A stretch of 64,000 nt of DNA, from positions 17,658,296 to 17,722,295 of the forward strand of contig JARWIR010000024.1 in NCBI GenBank assembly GCA_029959085.1. The letters are read 5' to 3'. The notes beneath the pieces were generated by a model. It saw only the letters and a program-made list of their open reading frames with translations. It ran no database searches and had not been told where the DNA came from. The translations under genes were made by a program, and so were the position numbers. This document shows positions 22,763 to 35,746 of the stretch, piece after piece (positions within the stretch are counted from its first letter, which is position 1; every line of letters starts with the position of its first letter). Source of the DNA: Nemophila menziesii. Taxonomy: Eukaryota; Streptophyta; Magnoliopsida; Boraginales; Hydrophyllaceae.

Positions 22763-24266
22763 TGGTGTCGCCTAGGGTGTTATAAATATATGATAAATAA
22801 GCGCTGAAAACACTACACTAAAGCACCCTAGACAAGCACGGTACTGCAAGTATTACAGGATGTATGTAAGTTTTAATGATAAAAAGATTTGTTCTCAGGG
22901 ACTTAGTGTGTTATACGTTATGAGCAATTATTAAGAGTAGAAAGCAATTAATCAAAAGACGGGGAATAAAGATGATTGGTTGAGAGATAATAAATTAAAC
23001 TAGTGAAAAATAAAGACAATAAAATAAAAGATGAGAAATATGAGATATGAAGTATAACTTAGGTTTTGCTAGTATGCACTAATCCTTCTAAGGGAGATAA
23101 TTAGCTCTTAGATACTTAGTCAGGATTCTAAATTCCCTCTCTTAGACCTTGAGAGTGACTAAGGGGGCTATGGACACACCACGAGGCAGTATACGCTTAG
23201 GGTTATCCTGCGCCACTAGATACCTAAGTAATTTAATTCCAAACATGGTGTTAGTGGTTAAAACATACCCTAATGACTATCTAGTTAGAATTAGTGTTGT
23301 CAAGACCAATGTCGAACACTAGACGTTATGTGGTGTTTCAATAATTAGACACCTAATTAAGGTGATCATCTAACTACTATTAAGGTAATCCTATACGTTG
23401 CGCACCACAAGGAAAACAGACAATAAATCAAAACACATAAACCAATATATGGGTAAGCAACTAATATCAGATTAAAACATATAATTCCCAAGAAAGAAAA
23501 TAGAATTCATAGAATATACATAATGCAAAACCCAAGCTATGGGAAAATTAGTTCATACCTGAAGGAAATAACCTAAAAGAAATAATGAAAGACTTCATCT
23601 TGCTCCCTAAAATAATTCTGATGATAATAAACCTAAGGACTAATTAATGGGAGGCAAGGATGATTTACAAGTGATATAAGGGTGTATTTATAGGTATAGG
23701 GAAGCTTTAATTCATTTTCTTGAAGGAGAAGGTAAGTAATGGACTCCAAGCCCAACTCAAATTCGTAACCCTAAAATATAGAATCAGCCCCGTTTTTGTT
23801 TTGGTCATAACAGCTTCAATACTTATCCGTTTGATGCGTTCCAATAGTCAAAATTCATCGTCTCGGAAAGATATTTAACGTTTATCTTGAACATTCTTCC
23901 AAATTCCTCACCGATTTTGAGATATAACCCCATTTGTGATCGTGGATGGTGAAATTCAGATTTATTTGGCAGCTTTATCTTTCCATACTTTAGCTTTTGT
24001 TTCCTTATCTCCAATTTCCATGTATATCTTCTTTCCTTTATCTCTTATAATTGACTTGCTATTTAATTAATCTCCATATATATCTTTAAAGCTTCACACT
24101 AAATAAATAATTAAACCCAATATGCTCTAAAAATAATAAATCATTAAATCAAGACTAGAAATAGGAAAGTGCACTATATCATGAGAAAATCGACTAGAAA
24201 GACTTCTAAAACACTAAAAATGATGTATCTAACTAATATTAATTCATAACAAATGAGGAGACATCG
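22763..24266 (-). repeat. 5' LTR of copy B
   Basis: 1504 bp, similar throughout to 13046-14606. It begins TGGTGTCGCC on this strand. The outer end reads GACATCG instead of GACATCA, and target copy GCAGG follows at 24267-24271. Confidence 0.92.
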
Positions 24267-24271
24267 GCAGG

Positions 24272-26098
24272 TCAAACTATAAGCGCAAAAAATCTCTTAT
24301 TTATTTCATAAAAAATATAGCGGAGGAGGTGAAACAATAGTTGGCAAGCATGAGCGGGCTTTGCCTTAGTGAGTCTTTTGGAACTTATTTTGGGGTGCCT
24401 ATTCAATCTGGGTGTTTACCTAAAGGTTATATAAGATAATTATGGAGAGAATGAGGGGGATAATAGCGATATGGAAAGCAAAAATACTCTCACTAGCAGG
24501 TCGTATTACACTAGCTCGATTAGTATTATATGCAATACCAACGTACCAAATACAAGTCCGTTTTACGTGTGCGAGAAGATAGACCTGATTGTGAGGGATT
24601 TTATTTGGGGGTCCTAAGATGAGAAAAGGAAAATTTATTGGGTGTCGTAGGATATATTGTGTAAACCAAAGGCGGTTGGAGGGTTAGGGATACAAAGAAC
24701 AAAAGGTGTAACCAGGCTCTTTTAGCTAAACTTGGATGGAGGCTACTTCAATATCATAAAGTTGAGTGTGTGAAAGTATTTAGAATTAAGTATATTGAAG
24801 ATGGATTGCTACACGGGAGAATAAGGTTAGCGATTCTAATATTTGCAAAACTATTATTTATGGAGTTCAATTGCTTAAAACAGGCGTTATGAAGATGCAT
24901 GGGGTGGATGGGGTGAGTTATAAATGGAGACTCGAACCATCTGATTAATTTTTGGTTAAATCAGATGTGGTGCATATCGAGAATATAGAGTCTGATATAT
25001 CTTTCAATTGGGGAAGTTTTGGAGTCTAAAGTGTCCCCATAAATTACGAGTATTATTATGGCATATTGCATGGAATCATATTCCTATAGAAAAAATCTAA
25101 TTAGGAGAAATGTGATGGAGCTGAGTGATTGCAGTATTTGTGGGAAAGAATTAGAAAATGCGCGTCATACTTTTTTAAGTTGTAAAATTGCTATAGCTAT
25201 TTAGAGTGAATGTGGAATATTGAAGTCAGACAATGGTAGTAGTGCGTCCGATGGGCTGGAGTAAATTGTGGTTGATGGTGGTTCATATGATGCAGCGAAT
25301 GTGGGAAGTAAATTTCCTAATGAAGTGCTGCAGTGTCATCACTTCTTGACTTGGAGGACCGAAATGACATGTGTCCAGCAAAATAATGTTCTTGGCCAGG
25401 ATAAATATGTAACAGTGGATGAGCTGTCATCTTGCTTCAATATTTAAAAATAATGGCTCGAGCGGCCCCTGGTTTTTGCAACTGGGCTAGAAATTATATG
25501 GCAGCGGAGAAACAACACGTAATTTAATAGTCCTTCCTTAACCCCTCGTGTTGATGTGTTAAAAAGGGACGCCGTAAGAAGGGATATTGATTTTGAATTG
25601 GCATTGTCACAATGGCAACAATGTATCTTTCTGGGGATTGGTAAAGAATGTAACAATGAGATTATCAAATCCGCAAGAAGTACGTTGGTCAAATGGGTCA
25701 AATCCCGAGGTAAAATTAAATTTAATATTGAAGGTAGTTGCGATTTAGCTAGGAATAAGGTTGGGACAGGAGGTTTGATCAGAGATGAGGATGGTTCCTT
25801 CTTAGTTGGTTTTTTGGGAGCGTGCGAGGTGGAGTCTCATTTTCATTTAGAAAACTTAGCGCTTCACTATGGATTTAGATGGGTGTTGAGTCGAGAAATC
25901 AAGGAATTGTATCGTGAGACCGGTTCGAGGTAGCTTCATGTGCTAGTGAATGGCGGTGATAGTTTCATGAATTGAGCTTGTCATATCAAACATGATATTT
26001 GTGAGATGCTAAGAAATCACCCCGGAATCGAGATAAATGTCATTTATCGAGAGGCTAATAATACTTATGTAGACGTGCTGGCTAAGAAAGGAGTGGAG
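24272..26098 (+). pseudogene. LINE ORF2, segment 3: RT end, zinc-binding domain, RNase H
   Basis: Resumes the LINE in frame after GCAGG with GQTISAK, the block following the catalytic Asp pair. It continues through LCLSESFGTYFGVPIQSG (family FRYLGVPL), the RT zinc-binding region with SICGKELENARHTFLSC at about 25130-25185, and a C-terminal RNase H of the plant RVT_3 type: IEGSCDLARNKVGTGGLIRD, GFLGACEVESHFHLENLALH, and INVIYREANNTYVDVLAKKG. The frame at 25556-25933 is the longest open part. Stops are frequent. It ends at TGGAG (26094-26098), where another LTR is inserted. Confidence 0.85.
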
Positions 26099-26664
26099 TG
26101 ATGTCTCCCTAATTGTTCTAAATATAAGCCCTTAGGAGACATCATTTTAGATAGAAAATGGTCTTTTTATATTGACTTTTGTGCTTAATTTGTCATATTC
26201 CTATTTCTTGTCTTGATTTGATGAATTATTTTTATAGCATATTTGGTTTTATTTGTGTGTTAATGTGAAGCTTTAAAGATATATAGAAATAAATTATATG
26301 CCAAATCAATTCTAAAGAAATAAGGAAATAAGATCTTGAAAAAATCAGGAGATACAAGGAAACAGAGTTCAACTAGGAAAGGAAAAGCTGTCAAATAAAT
26401 CTGAATATCACCAGCTACGTCCACAAGAGTGATCATAACTCAAGATTAGATGAGAATTTGGAAGAATGGTCTGAAGAAAAGTTATAGAGCTTTCCTAAAT
26501 GGTCAGTTTCAATATAAAGAACGCGTCAATCGGAGTTGAAACGAAGAAGATACGACTAAAACAAAATAGCAACAGTTTCTTACCTTTTCTATATTTTAGG
26601 GTTACGAATTTGAGTTGGGCTTGGACTCTTTTACTTGACCCCTACTCCAAGATTTGAGCTAACA

Positions 26665-26746
<82 letters not shown>

Positions 26747-27726
26747 TTTTAAACCTTAGAAAATCATCCTTTGGCTACATAAGCTTAATATACATACATA
26801 ATTCATTATAGAAGCAATCAGGAGAATCTAGAGGAGGAAGAAGAAAGAGCTAGAGTTTAACTACATCAATTCTACACTTCTCCATCTCTATTCTTTGGGT
26901 AAAGTAGTATTAGATCTATTTTGTCTATGAGGTATTTCTAAGCTATTTATTCAAGAGTTCTATCATGCATAATTTCTTTTTAGGATTGTAATTGTATGAA
27001 CCATTGATTATATTTTTTTTGTTTTAATTTGAATCTAGGAATTTAGTATTTAATTGAATTGGTTCTTAATTTCCATTGACTATATTCTTGTGCTTGTTTA
27101 CTATCATTGACGTCGCGAATCAATGGTAGGTTTTAGTAATTAGGCTATTCACTAGTGGTGGTGATCATCCGGAAGGGGGGGGGGGGTTTAATTACAAAAC
27201 TAGAATATAGACGCGTGGTATTCGTCATTGATCCTGACGGGCTTGACTAACCACGTAGCCAAAGAGGTGAAAGATCTCAATCATCTGAACGTAGTTTATA
27301 ATCGCCCTGACGGGGTTTGTAATACGGTAGGGTAGCTGCTAAGTTCACCCTGACGGGGGTTGGGAGATTATATAGTCCCGACTATTGTGAAATTTCTCAT
27401 TTACCCTTATTCTTAGGAATCATAAATTTAATAAGAAAGACTCATAATTGCATCTCCTTATCTTATTTGCATAATTGTTTATTATTTATTATTATTTAGG
27501 TAATTAGGAAACAAACTCCTTTGCTACTTATCTTTTTAATTAAGACAATTAAAATTATCTATTCTAATATTTAACGCAAAGTTAGAATAACCACTTAAAT
27601 CCCTGTGGAGACGATTTTCCCGTATTTACTTATTTATTACTTGGAACGTCTCATACACTTGCGGTCTGTGGATTCTTTATTTTATTACTTTTATTGCATT
27701 ATTTTATAACACACCAGGACTCACCA
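26099..27726 (+). mobile_element. Solo LTR, diverged Athila-like family (copy D)
   Basis: A 1628-bp LTR starting TGATGTCTCC and ending GACTCACCA, with target duplication TGGAG at 26094-26098 and 27727-27731. Its first ~450 bp resemble the other LTRs, while the second half differs (Gly-like CCTGACGGG repeats, a TA microsatellite and a G12 run). It therefore belongs to a related but separate subfamily. The LINE frame continues on the far side. Confidence 0.87.
26667..26742. repeat. (TA)n microsatellite
   Basis: About 38 TA units inside the solo LTR of copy D, where sister LTRs carry the TATAAATA core promoter. Expansion has probably grown from that TATA box. Confidence 0.95.
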
Positions 27727-27731
27727 TGGAG

Positions 27732-27900
27732 TCACTAGAGAATTATAAAGAGTATGATGATTCACCGGACTATTTATGAAACAATATAACACAGGACATG
27801 AGCGCTTGTACAGTTCCGAGGATGGTATTAGATTTCCCAAGTGGGTGTTATTAGTTTATTATTTGATTAACTACAGCTTGTTAAGCCTTAGTTGTATGAA
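27732..27900 (+). pseudogene. LINE ORF2 end and 3' untranslated start
   Basis: Short continuation of the RNase H tail after TGGAG: SLENYKEYDDSPDYL, then stop. The LINE's 3' limit is not clear and no poly-A tail was found. An end near 27900 is an estimate. Confidence 0.5.
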
Positions 27901-28121
27901 AAGAAAAAGACATGGGCCTAAATTTCAGCCGTAAAATATTAATATGATGACATACAAACTATACTTTTCTTTTATAAGGAGAGGATAAGTACATAATGTG
28001 AGTTTAATTCACAAGTTCAATCAACAGATTTAAAATTTAGGGAAATATTAAAGAAGCATTGCAACCCTGATAAGGTGTGACAAAAAATAATTTAGTCACG
28101 ATTTTGGATGTCTTGATAATT

Positions 28122-29922
28122 TTAGTTTGATGATGACGGTGATGGTATTGGGTAAACTCCTGTAGTTGAAGGTGGTGAAACTGTAGCCGTATTAGAAGCT
28201 TCTTTTGGTTTGGGATAGTTATCTATCGATGAAATTGGAGCCAATCTTGTCGATGTGTCTGCATAATATATCCACAATTAGTTGTAAAAAATGTACAAAG
28301 TTCAAGCAAGATATTTCTCTAACCACAATTTATTGATCAATATTGGCTGGATGCCTTTAAAAATCATTGTAGATCAAGTTCTCCTTAAACATTTAATTCT
28401 GCTATTATCTAATCACGTGTTTGGAAAAAGCAATATATCTATCATTATAATGTTTTTTTAAAAAATTTTAATAATTTATATTACAAAAAAAAAAAAAAAT
28501 TAATATCATATGATTACTTTTTTCAATATGGTAAATTCATAAATTTATACTACTTTTTAAAAAAAAAATTACATTTCTAAAAACACAAATATTGTTTACT
28601 TCATTAAAACAGAATCATAGTTAATCTAATGAACACCCGAAATAAGAGATGTGTGTAAGTAAGTGTTTGCAAAGTTGTATACCTGGAGGATAAACATTTG
28701 GCGCAACATCAGGTGAAAGATAGTGATGGTAGCATCCCTGTAGTGACGGAAAGGTGGAAGGTACATGAGTAGAAACATGACTAGGTATATGTTGAAAAGG
28801 ACTTAAAGCTGGAGGATAAGTAGGGGATGCATAAGATTTTATTGGTTCTGCAGGAGCATATAGAATAAATGGTGTTGTTGGGTTATTGGGAGGATATGTT
28901 AGAGGAAAGGTTGTGAAACCTTGGTACTCATTAGTCACCTCTAGGGCTGATGGAACCAATTCTAAGGGTGTTGTTAAACTTTGAGAAGTTGGCATAATCT
29001 TTGGATAAGATGGAGGATAGGTTGATGGATCTTCTTGTGGTGGTGGTGATTTTGATCTTAATGGTGGTGCTCCTCCACTATATGGTAAGAGCATTGACAT
29101 GATTGTGTTTGACGTTCCATATATCAATGGTGGCAGTGACGATGGAGAAGATTGTGTTGATAAATCTAGGTTATGAGACATTGATGGTAGTTGTGGTGGG
29201 AGGGAGTGTTGTGTAGATAAATTTAAATTTTGAGGTGTTGATGATGGAGATGATGGTGGAATATATTGTGTTGATAAATCTAAATTCTGAGGCATTGGTG
29301 GTGGTAGAGAATATTGTTCTGATAAATCTAAATTTTGGACCATTGACGATATAGAAAGTGGTGGAGTATATTGTGTTGATACATCTAAATTATGAGACAT
29401 TAGGGGGGATGGTGCAGGTGGAGAAGATTGTGTTGATGAATCTAGGTTTTGATGCATTAATGATAATAATGGTGAATAATAATGTGAGGATGAATATAAG
29501 TTGTGAGGTATTGATAGTGGTGGTGGTGGTGGTGGTGGTGGTGGTGGTGGTGGTGAAGAATTTAGTGTTGATGGAACTAAATTTTGAAGCATTGATGGTG
29601 GTGGTGGTGGTAGTGGTGAAGAATTTAGTGTTGATGGAACTAAATTTTGAAGCATTGATGATGATGATGATGATAATGGTGGTGGTGGTGGTGGTGGTGG
29701 TGGTGGCGAAGAATTTAGTGTTGATGGAACTAAATTTTGAAACATTGATGATGATGATGGTGGTGGTGGTGGCGGCGGCGGCGGCGGTGGTGGTGGTGGC
29801 TGCGGTGGTGGTGAAGAATTTAGTGTTGATGAAACTAAATTTTGAAACATTGATGATGATAATGATGGTGGTGGTGGTGGTGGTGGAAAATTTAGTGTTG
29901 ATGGAACTAAATTTTGAAGCAT

Positions 29923-29953
<31 letters not shown>

Positions 29954-30635
29954 GGTGGTGGCGGTGGCGGTGGTGGAAGAGTATATTGTGTTGTCGCATC
30001 TAGATGATGATGCATTGATATGGATGGTGGTGACATGGAGGAATATTGTGTTGATGAATCTAAATTATGTGGTATTGGTAGTGGAGTTGGTGGTATAGAA
30101 TATTCTGTCGATGGATCTAAATTCTTAGGCGTCAAGGGTGATGATGGTGAAGGATATTGTGTTGATAAATCTAAATTATGATGGATTGATGGTGAAGAAA
30201 ATTGTGTTAATGAATCTACATTTGATGGTGTTGTTGGTGGTATTGGTGATGAAGAACATTGGGTTAATGTATCTAATTCTTGAGACATTGATGATGGTGG
30301 TAGAGAACATTGGGTTGATGTATCTAAGTTTTGAGGCATTGATGGCGGTGGAGAGTATGAAGTTAATGTGTCTGATTCCAGCTGCACATCACCTGAAGTA
30401 GCTACATAGACAAAGAACAATATCATTACACGACGAAATTATTTTAAGAAAGAAATATAATTAAATGCATTGAAGCTAATGGGTAACATATATGAATGTG
30501 GCCATCAGACCATAATATATAAATAAAGTAGCAATACAATGAGCTATTTGTACCGATGGCCTCTGTGCCGGTGGCATGGTTGGGCTCAAGCGGTTGAGAC
30601 TGATCAGTGGTAGGAGAAATGGGTAGTCTTCCCAT
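28122..30635 (-). CDS. Proline-rich tandem-repeat protein, three exons
   Basis: Inferred exons are 30635-30554, 30401-28683 and 28258-28122, with introns bounded by GT-AG in phase 1. They total 1938 nt, giving 645 residues plus stop with no frame break. Exon 1 encodes MGRLPISPTTDQSQPLEPNH. Exon 2 holds about 20 copies of a 20-35 residue repeat of the form (S/P)-M-x-Q-N-L-(D/V)-x-S-T-(Q/L), separated by runs of up to about 15 prolines and serines. The tail is Pro/Ser/Thr-rich without runs. It resembles hydroxyproline-rich or extensin-like proteins, but no signal peptide is visible and the SPPPPY motif is not dominant, so cell-wall location is unproven. Low-complexity GGT/GAT repeats on the plus strand also give an antisense open frame. 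Exon 1 is short, and the gene could instead start upstream. Confidence 0.62.
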
Positions 30636-31312
30636 GATAAAATTGGTAATACAGCATCAGGCATGGCATGTATATTTATATAAGCTCAAGTTGCTAAATA
30701 AATTAAATACATAACTCTATCAATTCTTTATGGTTAAATTTTATTGTCATGGCTGAATGGTAATAGGATTTTTTAAGAAGAGCTGACTATTTGTTGTTTG
30801 ACAGATTATAGAGTTTACTAGACCAAGTCGTGCAGTTTTGAGAATAGAAAAAGATGGAAATTAAATAATGCACTGTTAAATTAATGTTTATGATTAATGA
30901 TGGTGCTAAAAAATTTAGATAAAAATTATAAATATTGAGCAACTCAAAGGACAATTTTTATTTATATTTTGATCGGTAAAGAATACAAATTCAAAAAGTA
31001 GATAACAAGAAAAATACTTGTCCAAAAAACAAGAAATATACCAGGTTCAAGATTCAATACAGAAATAAAGTCTCATCCTATTCTATTAGTAGAAGTACGT
31101 CTACAAAGACTATAAAAAAATTAAAAAAAAAACTTTCAAAAACTGACTTGAAATTCCTGTATATATATATGATCGATCAATATTTTTCTAACATATAGTG
31201 TATCAGTAAAACCGTTAAATTTTTTTTTAATGTGAAAAACTTTTCATTCCAGATTTTTTATCATACATTTTTATTTTTCATCAATAATTGATTGAATTTT
31301 TCAATTAATTTT
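30636..31312. other. Intergenic, upstream of the proline-rich gene
   Basis: AT-rich sequence with no recognised gene. It should contain the promoter of the reverse-strand gene that ends at 30635, but no clear TATA box at a sensible distance was identified. Confidence 0.4.
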
Positions 31313-33381
31313 TTATCGTATTTGAATATCTTGAACAATTTCAAAGTTGTCCAAATAGACGGAATTACACTTGTTGCAAAGTCTGAACGCAAATCTCATA
31401 GCCAAGAGAAGGGCCCAAACTTCACCTACGACGCATGAATTGATTCTACCTCTCTTCATAATTGTGTAAGTGATTTCACCCTCCTTATTCATTGTCAATG
31501 ATACTATTCCCGCCTTCTCCTAATCATCGGTGTACAACACGTCATTGAGCCAAATAATTTCTGACTCATCTTGGATAAAGTTAAAATTGCAGTATTTATC
31601 TTCCAGTGCCTCATCCACCTCTTTATCATTAGCATACTCGACAATGGAATCCCCAAACAAATCTTTAAACATCACTTTCGTCTTGGACAAAGTGTATCTT
31701 GTAAGTTGTTACAACTAACAGCCATCAATAAATAGTTCTTTTAAGAATTCCAGTAAGTTTAGAAATAACCGTTTGTAATATCAATTTTATCAAAATTAAT
31801 CGTACATTATAGTTACAGGAAAACTACTTTTGTAGAAAGTTGATAGTATTCTTTCCAATCCAAAATCTAAGATATCGTTAACGAACATTCGAGATAAATC
31901 CACTATCATTCAAAAAGAAAAGAAAATAGATGAGAATACAAGACATATAAAATACGATAAGTACAATTCTCAACTTCTTCAAATATGGCTTTCAGTGAAG
32001 GAACTACACTCTCAAAACCTAACATGTTCTCCGCTCTCCAAATAAAGTAGAACGTGGTCGTAAAAACAATTTCTCTCGCTTTCTTTTCCCAAATTGTCCA
32101 TAATTTTATCTTCTTGTGCCATTTAAGAGAGATCAAGATAGTTCTCATTTCCCTCGTAATTTCAAGCCACTTAAAAACCTCTCACCAAACCATCAACAAA
32201 TTATAAAACTCAAAGACCAAGTAAATGTTGGTCTCAAAATCTTCCCCACAAACACCACAAACCCCACAAATCAAATATATTTCCATGTACTCTTTCATTC
32301 CAAGTTTACCTTGAATGGCCCTCCACATGATCACTACATGTTTAGGGGTTACACATGAGTACAAAACAATGTCAACCCAAGGCTTCAGAGACAATCTGCG
32401 GTGAAGAGCATCATACGAGGAATCATAGAACCTGAAAACCCCATCACAAGTGTTGAAATGCCATGTGGGTGTGTTTTGATCCACTAGTTGACTTGATTGC
32501 TCAATCAATATTGATAATTTCCATGTGTCCTATCAGGTGTATGGTCACGTGACGCGAAGCTCCTTTTTGGTTGTTGCTTGGGTGCGTCACGCACTCACTC
32601 TCTTGTATTTCAATTCTTAGCAATGAAATGGGAAGAAATTCACGATCCCTTAGCACCTCACTATGTACTAATGTAGGAGTGGCATCATATTTAGACAAAA
32701 CTAAGCTAATGTTCCCATTTCCACTATTAGAAATATTATTATTACTTATAGAGATAATTTTTATAGCATTTGACAACTCAATTTTCCCAAATCCCTTGTA
32801 CAATTTTTTTTTTTTGCCTTTCCCTACTTCAATTGAGGTCTTAATTTCTTCTTTTAAATTCCCTTTAAGCCTCATTCCACTCCTAAATATTTCGATTTCT
32901 CAAATACTCTTCATGAACCCATTTAATCGATATTGATACTTTATAGACACTATTATGCTAAAACTTTTCAAATGTAAGGTCTTGTTCAAAATTCCCAAAT
33001 CTTTTAAACGGAGTCTATTCTCCTCCATAGGCATAAAAATTCTCTTCCAACTAATTTGCAGAGCCTTTCCATCCTAGCAAAACTTTTGTAAAATACTATA
33101 GATATGATCCCTTACCACAATCGAGACCGGAGAAATAGATAGCCAAAAGCAAACAACCCCTTGTAGCACTGATCTAATGAACTCCAAGCTACCCGCAAAT
33201 GACAAAGGTTTAGCATTCCACGATCTCACATAACTCTCCAATATTTCAATAAGAGGTCTGTAGTCTTTTGATAACAAAACCGAGGTGCCAAGTGGATCCC
33301 CAAGATGCCAGAGTGCATTGTGCCCTTCGTGAGTTGCGATATCTCCAAAATTTCATCTAGCTTATCCTCCTTAATACTCAC
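31313..33381 (-). pseudogene. LINE-2 remnant: RT end, zinc-binding domain, RNase H
   Basis: Reverse-strand L1-type ORF2 pieces in the correct order. From 33381: LEISQLTKGTMHSGILGI and DYRPLIEILESYVRSWNAKP with LSFAGSLEFIRSVLQ (RT C-terminal block). Then 32508-32182: FRFYDSSYDAL, VTPKHVVIMWRAIQGKL and CGVCGEDFETNIYLVFEF (RT zinc-binding domain). Then 32148-31906: FVTTTFYFIWRAEN-like text (here TTTFYFIWRAEN). Finally 31498-31313: SCVVGEVWALLLAMRFA (RNase H). Frameshifts separate the blocks. At its 5' side it is cut off by the solo LTR at 33382, and no RT core follows beyond that LTR. Confidence 0.78.
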
Positions 33382-34908
33382 TGATGTCTCCTCATTTGTG
33401 ATAGATTAATGTTAGGATGAGACATCATTTTTAGTGTTTTAGAAGTCAATAATGTCGATTTTCTTGAGTTTTAGTGCACTTTCCTGTTTTGTGTCTTGAT
33501 TTGTAGAAATAATGTTTTTAGAGCATATTGGGTTTAATTGTTTATTTAGTGTGTAGCTTTAAAGATAATTATGGAGATTAATTAGAGTCCAAGTCAAAGA
33601 CAACAACTTATGGAAAGAGATTTGCATGGTAATTGGAGATAAGGAAAGAAAAGCTAAAAAGATGGAAAAGGAAAAGCTGCCTAAATCTGGGATTCTGCAT
33701 ACACGTCCAAAGATAGGCGTTTTTACCTAGGAAATAGGCCGAATCTGATGATTTCCTTTAGAAGGGCCTAGATAATTCTGTTGCGATTCTTTTGGTATCT
33801 TGTGGAGCAAAATCTGACCAATAACGAAGAAGATACACTCAAAACGGTGCAGCCGTGTTTATCTTTATTTCCATACGAATTTGAGTTGGGCTAGAAGTCC
33901 ATTACCTTAACTCTTCCTCAAGAAAACGAATTAGATCTTCTAAACACCTATAAATACACCCTTATATCACTTGTAAATCATCCTTGCCTCATAGTAATTA
34001 GTTCTTAAGGTTTTATTCTTCCAGTTTATTGTAGAGAGCAAGATGATGTCTTTTGTAATTTCTTTTAGTTTATTTCCTTCAGGTATGAACTAACTCCCCA
34101 TAGCTTGGGTTTTGCATATGTATAATCTATGAATTCTAATTCTTCTATCTAAGTTTCTTTGGGAATTATATGTTTTAATCTGATATTAGCTACTTACTTT
34201 ATATTTGTTGATGTGTTTTGATTTAATGTCTTTCCTAGAACTGATCACTTTAGGATTGTTTTAAGAGTAGTTAGATGGTCTCCTTGACAGGGTGTTTAAC
34301 TATTGAACCACCACATAATGTCTAGTGTCGATAGCAGTTCTGACAAAACATACTTCTAACTAGATAGTCATTAGGGTTTGTTTTAACCACCGTATCACCA
34401 AGATTGCAGTATTTGTTTAGGGCCTTAGTGGCGTTTGATAACCCTATTTGAAACCACTTCTTGGTTGTGACGTAGCCCCCTTAGTCGCTCTCAAGGTCTA
34501 AGATTGGGGAATTTAGAATCCTGACTAAGTATTACCAAGAGCTAATATTCTCCCTTATGAACTAGATTTATAGATAGAATTAGAAGGATTAGTGCATACT
34601 AGCAAAACCTAAGCTATACTTCTCATCTCATATTCTTCGTATTTTATTTTATTGTCTTTATTTTCCTTAGTTTTAATTGCTATTCTCGAATTCCTACTTG
34701 CTTATTTTCTGTCTTTTAATTATTTACTTTTACTCGTCATTATTTCCTACGCGATTAACACACTTAAGTCCCTGAGAACGAACTCTACTTATCATTAAAA
34801 CTTGCATACGTCCTGTAATACTTGCAGTACTGTGCCTGTCTAGGGTGAGAGTGCTTAGTTTTCTATACTTAAATTGATCTTATTTTTATCACACCCTAGG
34901 CGACACCA
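33382..34908 (+). mobile_element. Solo LTR, Athila-like family (copy E)
   Basis: A 1527-bp LTR starting TGATGTCTCC and ending GCGACACCA, with target duplication CTCAC at 33377-33381 and 34909-34913. It is very similar to copy C at 19261-20798. Confidence 0.93.
33950..33957 (+). promoter_or_regulatory. LTR TATA box (copy E)
   Basis: TATAAATA at the position equivalent to 19831 in copy C, followed by the same ACACCCTTATATCACTTG context. It is the likely core promoter of the LTR. Confidence 0.55.
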
Positions 34909-34913
34909 CTCAC

Positions 34914-35746
34914 ATAGTATATGTGTTGTCTTCCGAGGTGTGATACAAAATAAACCACTTAAATGATTGAAAATTTCAAGTGTACGAGTAGTCACAAGTA
35001 ATATAGTTGATTAGCGAATTCATCTCCACAGGGATTAAATAGTTAATGCGTAACTTTGGTTTTCGATTAATATTCGTTGAGATAAAAAAAAAACTAATAG
35101 TAAAAATTAGTTTCATTGTTTTATTAATATTACTTAAAAACAAAATAAACCTAATGATTAACTAGAAAGCAAATTAACTAAAAAAATGTAGATAAGGAGA
35201 TAAGTCGTAGCTTGAGACACTCGTAATCACCACTGACCATGAATGGACTTAGTCGTTGTTAAGGGAAAATTAGGACGTTGTTGTTAATCTGAATTCTAAA
35301 GTCATCCTAAGTTCCTTACTGATAAGTAGGTGGATGTTTTTAACCATATGAACCTCTCTCGAGTGAGTCTTACGCATTGCCATCTAAACACCTAAATTTT
35401 GGTGAATAATCTTAGGTGAATTTTCTACAAACTAATAAAATTAAAGGAATAAATATCAATTACGAACAAAATAACACTAAAAGATTAACTAAGGAAAGTA
35501 AAAGCTAGCTCGAGATGACTTGAATCACCAAATACCAATAAATGTGAAATTAAGTTGATTAAGGAAAATGTATAATAGTTATATCAGTTGGGACTCTAAA
35601 ATCCTCCGAGACCTCTTCCGCGTAAATTAGGGGTTACCCTCTAGAACTTGGAGTTCTTTACGGATAGACCTACAGATCTATTAGGAGCTTGTCGAATTTA
35701 TCCATGAACAACTATGTAAATACCTAAGATATTCCTATTCAATAAA
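34914..35746 (-). repeat. Decayed LTR-like sequence (copy F)
   Basis: Just after the CTCAC duplication the sequence TGTGTTGTCTTCCGAGGTGTGATA resembles the reversed end of this LTR family (TGGTGTCGCCTAGGGTGTGATA). About 30-100 bp on is an equivalent of the family's U5 block: CAAGTGTACGAG..., CTCCACAGGGATTAAAT. No matching far end or target duplication was found, and the right limit is set only by the TIR-like sequence that follows. Confidence 0.45.

Larger units (their letters stand above)
13046..24266 (-). mobile_element. Athila-like Ty3/gypsy retrotransposon, internally deleted (copy B)
   Basis: An 11.2-kb element in reverse orientation, inserted in the LINE reverse transcriptase with target duplication GCAGG (13041-13045 and 24267-24271). 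It has two LTRs (22763-24266 upstream, 13046-14606 downstream in element sense), a TGGCGCC-type primer site, gag, a protease piece fused to an integrase end, an extra ORF near the 3' end, and a polypurine tract. Reverse transcriptase, RNase H and the integrase core are missing. The terminal CA has become CG at the 5' LTR's outer edge. A solo LTR of the same family lies inside it in the opposite direction at 19261-20798. It cannot move on its own. Confidence 0.9.

Noticed and set aside
28440..28570. A/T homopolymer runs suggesting a retroposon tail
   Set aside because: They fall inside the second intron of the proline-rich gene model and have no target duplication or coding remnant beside them.
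29358..30401. Long plus-strand frames rich in Val and Met (246 and 87 codons)
   Set aside because: They are the antisense of the GGT/GAT repeats coding the proline-rich protein. Composition is pure low complexity and no start context or motif supports them.
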